Assembly (NCBI RefSeq): GCF_000499385.1
Contig: NW_013653448.1
Coordinates: 62,001 to 126,000, forward strand
Reading direction: 5' to 3'
Length of the DNA: 64,000 nucleotides
Source: Eimeria necatrix
Lineage: Eukaryota > Apicomplexa > Conoidasida > Eucoccidiorida > Eimeriidae
Within the stretch, counting starts at the first letter, position 1. Every line of letters starts with the position of its first letter. Both the position numbers and the translations under genes were made by a program. The notes under the pieces were generated by a model. It was given only the letters and a program-made list of their open reading frames with translations. It did no database searches and was not told the origin of the DNA. This document shows positions 56,472-64,000 of this stretch, in pieces.

Positions 56472-58886
56472 TCAATCCAGTGAAAGAACAGAGAACTCGT
56501 TAGATGGGGTCTTGCATAGGATAGAGGGCCCTCTATTCCATGCAAGATCCCATCTACGCGCCGGCACGATGACAGGTAAATAACTGCGTAAGTTGAAGGG
56601 GAACAGTGGGGTCGCCCCCTCAAAACCTTTGAGAACAGCAACCTTATGTTCAGTCAGCCAGTTCGGCCGCAGTACTGCGTCACAGGGAACAGGCCCTACT
56701 AAGAAGTCTCCCGAGAAGCATGCATGCCCGCACCACTTCGCCAACCCCGTCACGACACGATCAACTGTTCACCAGTAGTTACTGTGAACGTATGCTCTTT
56801 TGGAAGTCGCCGCATCTGGAGTTGTAGCCGTTCGCCTGTTTCAGGACTAATAAAGCTTCTCGAGGCTACCGTGTTTAAGAGTGCCTTGCACAGACTTCCC
56901 GTCTCATCAGCTCGGAGTACCGCTGTCGCACCCACATAACGCAGTGTCCCCCCCTTTGTTGTAAATCTCCTTCGCACAAGTTTCCCGCCACCACTGCGAC
57001 ACAATTCCTGCTTCTTCTGACCTGTAGCCCTCTCCTGTTACCTCTGTCGGCTTCCCGCTGCTGTTCGTCCTCTCGCACGGGGCCGCTTCGCTTCGTATCG
57101 GTGCAGGCCCCAACTCCCACTGCTCCACTGATTGCTGCTGAGTCTTCTGCGCGTCCTCAGCCCCTGCATAAGCTCATTGCTCCGTATTATGTTGCTGCTT
57201 TCCCCTCTCTAGGGGTAGTGGAATGGCATTAGGGCACGTAGCTGCTGCACACACCACCTCCTTGTCATGGGTAACTGGCCTAGAATGTTTGGCTCCCACC
57301 ATGTCTAGGCCCTGTCGTTTAAATGTTCAGTCCTCTAATCGCTGGAACGTGTTGGTTGTCCACTGCTCCATCCGCTTGCCTCACTCCTCCCTCAGTTGTA
57401 TGTAGGACAGTCCCTAGCATAGTGTCGTACACCCCCACACTTCTTACAGGGCTCCCCCAGACACTTTGTATGCTCTTCTTTGCTGGGAAGGGCGTGTGCC
57501 TGATCTCCACGACCCAGACACTCGTAGCAACTCCCGGTTTTCCCCCCAGGCCAATTTCCATTCTCCTGGCTCCTATGGAGTCTACCCAGTATCTTAGCTT
57601 CGTGAAATCTAGCTACCGATGCTGCCGCTGGCTCCCACGAGGAATGCACCACCTGCCCATTACTGGTTATGAAGAGATAAATGCAGGCACTCCAATGGCG
57701 TTTGCTGGTGATCTTAAGAGAATAGCTAGCTGGTGACCTATAAGAGGCTAGCGCGCTGAACGAGCGCAGAAACTTCTTCCTAGTGACAAAGTAAGGCAAT
57801 TTATCACCGAGATAGCATGCGTAAACTAGAAGCGTCTGTAATTACCTTAAGATTGGGGCTGAGGATGACGCCGGCACCGGTGAAGTGCACAGCCCCGACC
57901 GGGTCAAGAAAGCAGGAAAGCTTGATTGAAAAACTCGAAAGCTGACGGGTTATTGATTATTCGGTGTTATTTCATGCGCTATGTGTCAAATGTAGAGGAT
58001 TTGTCAGAAGGGCGCCTGATTCGTGCTCCAGGAAGCAACGTCGTAGCAGCAGAGAACGCTGTGCACTACAGTGAGTGTCCGTTGGTAGCCCTGTGCAATA
58101 AAATCTTGCTAGCTCTTCTGCGGTAAACCCCACGCCACGCTCCGCTACAGCCGCAAACTGTTCCCTGTACTCCTTAGGATTTTCCTTCCACCGTACTTTA
58201 GCCAATTCCTTCGTCACTAGGGTCCGCGACATTATTTTGTCGACCAACAGCATTTGTTATACCTCCTTTCAGTCAATCAGATCGATGGTCCGTCGTAAAT
58301 ACATCCAGCAAGCCAAAGCCTGGCCCACGAAGCGGCCAATAAGCGCACTTCTCCAGTTGCTGAGCTGTCGTCCCATTTGTGTGTACCGTCGTTCTATGAA
58401 AGCAACAAGAAGGCATGCATGGTGTTTCCGTCTTCGGAAAGTATGGGGGACGCTGCGCATGAAGCTCTGGGCACCTCCATAGCATTCTCCATTGCAATCA
58501 TCGTGGTGTTGAATTGTTCCTACCTAATGTACGCACTGTCCGCTGGCTGGTCGGCGTCATTGGGTAGAGATGTCACCTGTGGTGGTGCCTGCCTATTCCC
58601 TTGTGGTCGCTGTGTTGCGATGGGTTGTGAATCACTTCGGGCAGGTATTTTAGATTTAGCAAAACCTAGTTTACGAGAAAAAAATCCCGGAGCAGCCCAC
58701 AAATGTGGTGAACAGGGCTCTCCCCTGCTACACTTCGTAACATCCTTGCGCACCAACTGGGACCTCTACCGAATTCTCTACCTTCGACACGTATCTCATG
58801 AAACAGCTTCAAATAAACAATATTCAATGATCCTCCAAGTCGATCCATCGAATCATCTTAAAAAGCCGAGAAATAAACAATTCTGA
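56472..58886 (-). mobile_element. Decayed LTR-retrotransposon (gag and protease remains, minus strand)
   Basis: Broken minus-strand frames occur in the order expected for a Ty3/gypsy-like element. At about 58756-57972 are gag-like pieces (EYREQFAAVAERGVGF..., RFYCTGLP; ALIGRFVGQALACW). At about 57450-57392 there is an intact CCHC zinc knuckle (CKKCGGVRHYARDC), preceded by a damaged one (CYECLGRGDQAH). At about 57004-56750 is a retropepsin-like segment in which the D-T/S-G active-site triad reads LNTVAS, followed by a remnant of the WLTEH-type protease-end motif at 56,650-56,700. Frames shift between pieces and stops interrupt them. No reverse transcriptase, RNase H, integrase or flanking LTR pair was found. 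The element is dead as it stands. Confidence 0.75.
56501..56556. repeat. 56-base near-perfect palindromic hairpin
   Basis: Bases 56501-56528 and 56529-56556 are reverse complements, 28 by 28, with 25 Watson-Crick pairs. Of the other three positions, two would be G-U pairs if the + strand is transcribed. There is no spacer. It lies at the downstream edge of the retrotransposon remains. Confidence 0.85.
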
Positions 58887-59659
58887 CCCTCCTGATCGGT
58901 TGTCCCTCGTCCCAGTTCCCGCGTCACCGCAAACACTCCTAGCCTACACATGCTATCTTGCGTATAAATTGCCTTCGTTTATTATTAGTAATGAGCTGTT
59001 TGTGTTCTTCCAGCGTGCTAACCTCTAGAGGCCACCAGCAAGCTCCACTGTAAGTGCCTGTTCACTACAGGGAGCCCTCAGCAAATGGTGAATCTATGCA
59101 CTATCTCCAGCCACCACTGCCTACCCAACTGAAAAGGGCTGTCAGCGCCATAAAATATATGCCTGAAAGACTAAACTCAGGGCTAGACCGCCATTGCTCA
59201 CGAAGAACAAGACACACAGCACAGCTCAGCAATAGAGCCTGCGTAGAGGAGCCGCTAAAGCCTGGACCTAGAGCGCAACCTCAAGTCTAGAGGCATGCTG
59301 CGACCCCCAAAACCTAGCTATTGGCGCAATTCCACTAAACTCGAATACATTTTTAGTTTTTGTACATTGACCTTCATTTCTGTCTTCCGTTGTAAGCCCC
59401 CGATCGACTTGAGAGAGCCTTCCGGATCGCACCATCAGATCTATGAGGCTCCGGAGAGTTATGTGTCTTCTTTTGCAGGGGTGGCAAGAGGAACTTTGAG
59501 CCTGTGACAGGATACATTAAACTCTCTTGAATCGCGTGAGGAAGAGCTGCTCCAGCGGCAGCAGATGCTGTTGCCGTGGCTACAAGGGGAATTTGGGGGC
59601 TTCTGCGGCTCATCTTGGTCCTGCTGGTGCTGCTACTGTGTTAATTTTCCCTAATCGAA
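58887..59659. other. Intergenic, no gene seen
   Basis: Between the retroelement relic and the next gene. AT-moderate, without repeats until about 59,550. No LTR recognised. Confidence 0.4.
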
Positions 59660-60616
59660 ATGGCTGGTCTGAGTCTGCACAATGACGCTGCTACCACAAC
59701 GGGATACGCCGTGGCTAGTGAGCCACGAGCGGCTGCAGCAGGAAATGCCGCAGCAGGTGCTGCAGGAACTGAAGCAGGCGATGATTGCCTGTCCGACGCA
59801 GTGTGTCTCCTTTCTTCTGGAACTGCAGCGGCGGAAGCAGCGCTTTCCCTGCTGCCCAAATTGCCGGGGCCCTTATCTGTTTTTGAAGGACCCCTAGCAG
59901 ACCTGTGGTTTCTCTGTTTCGAACTCTTCTGCTGCCGCTTGTCTTTATCTCCATATCAGGTTCAACACCGGCTACAAGGTGCCTTGGGGTCGATATTGGA
60001 GCGCAACGCTGAGGAACCTCTGACAGGTGCACTGGGAGCTACTTGCGGATTTGCGTTTCTATCATACAGAGAAGCACGTGCTCTTGTGCTGCGGCGGGCA
60101 TTCCCGAGCCAGGGGGCTGCCCGTGTTGCTGCTGCTGCTGCAGATCTACGCGGCAAGAATTTGCACCCACGAGAAGCCGTCGGCATGCTGCTGCTATTGC
60201 AGTTGCTGCATCGCCGGGCCCAAAGGGTGTATGCGCTCTATGAAAGGGCGCCTCAGAAGCCCCTTGCGCACAACACCCTCATCAGCATTTTGCTGGAAGC
60301 GCTCAGGCCAGCCGAAGCATCTGCTGCTTCTGCACTGCAGAAGACACTGCAGCAGCAACGCTTGCAGCCCTCTTTTGAGGCTTTTGGAAGCTTTTTGCTC
60401 CTGGCCACTGAAGGCCCCTGGAAGAGCCTGGTGCCATGTGCTGGGGGTCTCCCTCAGGGGCCTCCCAGACGGTTGCCTTCACCCACGAACTTCTCAGCTT
60501 CTTCTGTCAAGAAAAGGCCTCTAGAAGAAGAACAGACTTCTATATCTGCATCCCGGCGACGCGTTCTTCACCATGTGGGGGACACCCACAGCCGAAGCGC
60601 TTTCGAGAGTTTGTAG
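59660..60616 (+). CDS. Unrecognised helical protein (possibly single exon)
   Basis: A 318-residue frame opened by ATG at 59660. The first 60 residues are Ala-rich. The middle (from about residue 95: VQHRLQGALGSILERN..., FAFLSYREARALVLRRAF, LHPREAVGMLLLLQLLHRR, HNTLISILLEALRP) looks like a helical, conserved-type protein. The C-terminus has a KKRPLEEE basic patch. No named domain. An overlapping frame starting at 59682 encodes 71 residues including LLELQRRKQRFPCCPNCRG with a C-x2-C pair. It could be the real N-terminal exon if an intron exists around 59.88-59.96 kb (a CCATATCAG acceptor lies at 59,959), but I could not make the phases agree. A third frame ending at 60654 also resists dismissal. 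Model uncertain. Confidence 0.45.
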   Translation: MAGLSLHNDAATTTGYAVASEPRAAAAGNAAAGAAGTEAGDDCLSDAVCLLSSGTAAAEAALSLLPKLPGPLSVFEGPLADLWFLCFELFCCRLSLSPYQVQHRLQGALGSILERNAEEPLTGALGATCGFAFLSYREARALVLRRAFPSQGAARVAAAAADLRGKNLHPREAVGMLLLLQLLHRRAQRVYALYERAPQKPLAHNTLISILLEALRPAEASAASALQKTLQQQRLQPSFEAFGSFLLLATEGPWKSLVPCAGGLPQGPPRRLPSPTNFSASSVKKRPLEEEQTSISASRRRVLHHVGDTHSRSAFESL

Positions 60617-61907
60617 GTTTGGAGAGCTCCATAGAAGCCACTCAGGTGGATTAAAGAGGGAGCTTTAGACCTACAGCTGGCCTAGCGAGCCGCTGAAGGT
60701 GTTTGGACTATACCATCGGGCTTGCCTTGGTGTTCACTGCTCGTGCAGACTGCTGTTCAGAGCAGTAGCAGAAGCAGCAGCAGCCGCAGCCGTGGCAGCA
60801 CTTCTACCTTCAAGTGCACGCATGCGACGAATATGGCAAGCCCGAGATCGAACAGCGCAAATGCAGTTCAGCTGCAGTTGCTGCTGCAGCTGTTTTCGTT
60901 GCTGCTTGGTGAAAGACTGTCTTCCTGTCTTCAATAGTATGCAAACCACCCATCTACACTGATGGGCCGTGAAGGGTGATCGTGTTTGGGCAAGTGATCT
61001 CACGCGTAGGGGCCCAGAAGGCCTGCATGTCTATCTGTAGACGTCTGATGTGCCTTCGTGAGGGCCCTTGGGGTATCGATGCGAACATGAGCGCTACAAA
61101 AGGGATGCCCCAAGAGCATATGAGTAAAGATCTATCCGCAGTGAGGCTTTACTCCAGAGCAGGGGAGCTCCCTGCTATCGTCTGCGAGGGAGGGTCTCGA
61201 TGGAGAGCCTTGGGCTCTCCTATGGAGCTCAGAGGGCACTGTCTCACGCACAGGACCTTCGTAGCAGCTCTTCTCTTCTTCAGTAACTGAGTACTAAGGA
61301 AGCTGATTGAATACTAAGGAAGGTGCACTCTTCTGCTGTGAAACCGTCCAAGTGACATCGCACATCTCCTTAGAGGGCCCTTTAGAGTGGCCCCTCTTTC
61401 CACATTTTGAGTTTGAAGAAACAGACTCAAGCTGCTACGAAAAGCACCTCATCGTTTCATGTTTCTTCCCAGGTGCCGATGACACTACTTTTGGCTGCAG
61501 CCAGAGGCAACAGTACTTTCAACATATATATGAGGCCCCCAGTTGCATTCTAGGGTTAACAGCCTTAACCGATAGTCTGCAGTAGTGCTTACGGCAGCTG
61601 ACACCTCTAACAGGGTTTGCCTCCACAGTGTATGCACAAAAATGTGAATCTCGTGAGTTAGCTGACCGCGCTGCTGTCCCTTTCTGTCAGGCAAGGTGCA
61701 CCGCTTCTTTGAAGAAGTCCCGTTTTTATCAAGACACAGGAGCCCTCTTCAGACTCCGACTTGTTTGCACTACGCTCAATCTCCAGAGGGCTCTGCGCCT
61801 GCCCTTGCGGACAGCCACTGGGGGGGGGCAGTGGTGGACTGCGGCGCTTCGGCATCCATATGGCAGTTCTCAAGGCTCAGTAGGAATAAAACGCCTCTGT
61901 AACGCGT
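60617..61907. other. Intergenic between convergent genes
   Basis: CAG/GCA runs at about 60,765-60,800; otherwise ordinary sequence. Two imperfect copies of a short word (ACTAAGGAAG) lie about 20 bases apart near 61,290-61,322. No coding exon recognised. Confidence 0.4.
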
Positions 61908-63998
61908 TTAGGGGTTCTTTTTCGGGATTTTCCCCCCTAAAGTATTTAGATGTAACCGGGGTATTTGTGGCTTCGGCGAAGGTCCTTCTAGAAGGGTTCC
62001 AGGAGGAACGTCAGGTAACTCGGATTGATTGCCAGTCTGTCTCTCCTCTGAGTGCCGCCTAAGGGCCTGGGGTGGTGCGGGCCCACCTAGAGCTTGAGGC
62101 GGTGAGGGCCCACCGGGAGGCCTCGCTAAATTAGACGGCTTGGGGGGGCCCACCTTGCTGACGGAGCTTTTCTGTGAAAGCCCTTCCGGGAGGTCCCCGC
62201 TAGGCTGCGGAGGGAGAGCAGCAGGAAGTCCCTGACCCTTCGGACCTGTCTTCAGGAGCCCCTCCTTGCCGGACGTTGCAGACATTCCAGTTGATCCCTC
62301 GCCCATCTTTCGGGTTTCCGTGGCAGAAGCCTCGTGGGGAACAACAGCAGCCCTAGCATCACCGGGAGTGGACGTAGCAGCAACTGCGGCAGATGCACGC
62401 CTCTTTGCAGCAAGGGCTTTGGTGTCAAGGCTCGCCTTTCCAAATGCCACTATTGCTGAGTCCCTAAGACGGCTGGTCGATTCGGGAGTCGACGGCTTGG
62501 GACTTTTCGGAGGCCCGTGTGCTGCTGTTGCTGCTGCTGTTGCTGCTTTTGCCGCTGTTGCTGTTGTTGTTGCACTTGCCGCTGTCGCCGTTGTTGCTAT
62601 TTTTGCAGCTGTTGCTGTTGTTGCTGCTCCTGCTGCTTCGTTTGCTGGGAGACCCATCTGCTGCAACAAAGCCACAGGGAGGGTTTGTTCCTCTGGCACA
62701 TTTGAACATGTCTCTTTCGGCCCCACTGGTGCCTTCAGAGGAGGAGGCGCGGCCTTGCCGTCTTGCTGTAAGCCGCTTTCTTTGTCGCTCACGGGCCCCA
62801 CTGCGCCCACAGGGGGCTTTTCAGCGAGTACATTGGGCGAGCCCTCAACGCGCTGCAAAGGCTGAGGGGTTCCCCTGGTGGGTGAGCCCACCTTTCCTGG
62901 GGGTGGACTCATCCCGCTGGGAGGTGGCTCACCTTTTGCATTTGGTATATTAGCACTTGACTTTGGCTGCGCCTCTTTGCTCGTAGTGGACTGTTTTGAG
63001 GAAAGAACAGGAGCGCCTCCATTCACTTTTCCAGGGCCGCCAAGGCTAGGCTTTGACACGCCCAGCTTCGCTGAAGAGGAGCCTTCCATTTGCTGCTCTG
63101 GAGAAGGCTGTTTTGTTGGCGGTGAAAACTTCTGGTCTTGGGGAGGCCTTTCTGGAAGACACCCTTGGGCCTCTTTCAGAACCCCTGGACTCTTTTCTAG
63201 TGAGTCTTCGGCTCCTTTTTCTGGAGAAGCGCCTTGAGATTTCTTTGGAAGGGGGCATAGACGCTTCTCTATGAGCACCGCTGAGCTTTTCTCTGAAGCC
63301 TTTTCTTGGGGTTTCTCTGGGGCGTCCCCCTGAGTCTTCACTGGTGGGCCTTTTGAAGATGTCTTTGAGGCGTTTTCTGGGTATTTTTTTTGAGGAGCCC
63401 CTGGGAGTTTCTTTGGGGGACTTCCTGAATGCTTCTCTGAAGTTACTTCTGAATGCTTCTCTGATCCGCCCCCTGGATACTTTTTGGAAATTCCCTGTAG
63501 AAGATTTTCTGAGGGACCACTTGAATGGGTTTCTGGGGGTCCTGGTTCTTTCTTTGAAAGAGGCCCTGAATGCTTCTTCACAGGTGCCACTGGATTTTGC
63601 TCTGAAGACCCCTTTGCAGGTGCTTGTCGCACGGGTAGAGAAGAATCCGCTTTGCTATGCTCTGAGCTCCCCTGAGCTGAGCTTCCTTCACTCTCGCGGC
63701 CCCGTGGTGCTGGTGTGCAGCTCTGTGGAGGCTTCGAGTGCTTGCCCTCTGGTGAGGAAAGACCCGCAGTGGGCGGCTCCGCGAAATCCGCTTCGGTTGC
63801 ATTTGGAGGCGAAGAAGGCGGAGCTTTGAGTGATCCCTCTCTGGGGCTTTTGGTGAAACCAGCCCCTGGCGGGACGAGTTCCTCTCCTGTAGAACGCTCA
63901 CAGGAATGCACATGCCATTCGCTTGCTGCTAATGCTGCTTGAATAGCTGGTTCCAGTTTCGCTACTTCTAGTAGTGCTGCTGACAAGCTCACACACAA
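61908..63998 (-). CDS. Low-complexity Pro/Ser/Lys-rich protein, C-terminal part (partial)
   Basis: An open frame of nearly 700 codons runs from the window edge to a TAA/TAG-type stop at 61908. The edge part (LSAALLEVAKLEPAIQAALAASEWHV) is helical. The remaining roughly 650 residues are disordered and dominated by Pro, Ser, Lys, Glu and Gly. There is a loose repeat of about 8-14 residues of the type SEKHSG, KKLPGAPQKKYPE, EKSPGV near residues 150-290, and an Ala/Thr run (ATTATAAKIATTATAAS) near residue 470. The C-terminus is basic (GKIPKKNP). No domain recognised. The 5' part of the gene lies beyond 64,000. The first codons shown may continue an exon rather than be a start. Confidence 0.6.
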   Translation of the reverse strand: MCVSLSAALLEVAKLEPAIQAALAASEWHVHSCERSTGEELVPPGAGFTKSPREGSLKAPPSSPPNATEADFAEPPTAGLSSPEGKHSKPPQSCTPAPRGRESEGSSAQGSSEHSKADSSLPVRQAPAKGSSEQNPVAPVKKHSGPLSKKEPGPPETHSSGPSENLLQGISKKYPGGGSEKHSEVTSEKHSGSPPKKLPGAPQKKYPENASKTSSKGPPVKTQGDAPEKPQEKASEKSSAVLIEKRLCPLPKKSQGASPEKGAEDSLEKSPGVLKEAQGCLPERPPQDQKFSPPTKQPSPEQQMEGSSSAKLGVSKPSLGGPGKVNGGAPVLSSKQSTTSKEAQPKSSANIPNAKGEPPPSGMSPPPGKVGSPTRGTPQPLQRVEGSPNVLAEKPPVGAVGPVSDKESGLQQDGKAAPPPLKAPVGPKETCSNVPEEQTLPVALLQQMGLPANEAAGAATTATAAKIATTATAASATTTATAAKAATAAATAAHGPPKSPKPSTPESTSRLRDSAIVAFGKASLDTKALAAKRRASAAVAATSTPGDARAAVVPHEASATETRKMGEGSTGMSATSGKEGLLKTGPKGQGLPAALPPQPSGDLPEGLSQKSSVSKVGPPKPSNLARPPGGPSPPQALGGPAPPQALRRHSEERQTGNQSELPDVPPGTLLEGPSPKPQIPRLHLNTLGGKIPKKNP

Positions 63999-64000
63999 AG

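Noticed and set aside
61485..61694. Minus-strand frame near 61.5-61.7 kb as an exon of the terminal gene
   Set aside because: The upstream large frame already ends in a stop at 61908 and no donor before it gives a matching phase.

Overview
The window looks like nuclear DNA of an apicomplexan coccidian, most likely an Eimeria species. Three things point there. (1) CAG/GCA trinucleotide runs are everywhere and are read as poly-Gln, poly-Ala or poly-Ser inside otherwise conserved proteins. (2) Genes have many short introns with GT..AG ends. (3) Short interstitial AAACCCT/TTTAGGG telomere-type heptamers occur. An ApiAP2-type DNA-binding protein supports Apicomplexa. Genus and species are inference; no marker gene for them was read.

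Layout, left to right. 51-1245 (+): 3' end of a Cys-rich protein gene. 1677-2086: a 127-bp inverted repeat. 2900-3883 (-): LSm5. 4678-7669 (+): an alpha-helical-repeat protein, probably organellar RNA-binding. 8613-12414 (+): a DEAD-box RNA helicase in five exons. 12988-14388 (-): an ApiAP2 protein. 18284-20836 (-): a Gln-rich protein with three copies of a roughly 49-residue helical unit that I cannot name. 23774-26602 (-): a single-exon, Pro-rich type I membrane protein. 28451-36891 (-): a UBE3C/Hul5-like HECT ubiquitin ligase whose 17 exons I rebuilt from frame, splice sites and family similarity. 38046-38888 (+): a small Cys/His-type zinc-finger protein. 41128-44481 (-): a DNAJC21/Jjj1 homologue. 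45694-48614 (-): a kinesin whose only intron carries a bacterial/plastid-like 16S rRNA fragment. 51299-55516 (-): a TMEM184/OST-alpha family membrane protein. 56472-58886 (-): a decayed LTR-retrotransposon (gag and protease remains). 59660-60616 (+): an unrecognised protein. 61908-63998 (-): the C-terminal part of a low-complexity protein running off the window.

The sequence alternates between GC-rich, CAG-rich gene blocks and calmer, more AT-rich stretches (about 16.3-18.2, 20.9-23.7, 26.6-28.4, 48.6-51.2 and 55.8-59.6 kb) with few or no convincing genes. This fits the feature-rich/feature-poor segmentation described for Eimeria chromosomes. The genes do not form one pathway. They are mostly housekeeping functions (mRNA decay/splicing LSm ring, RNA helicase, ribosome-biogenesis co-chaperone, proteasome-linked ubiquitin ligase, kinesin) with independent transcription units on both strands.

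Exon coordinates are my own reconstructions from reading frame, splice consensus and family alignment from memory. Junctions called uncertain in an entry should be treated as such.
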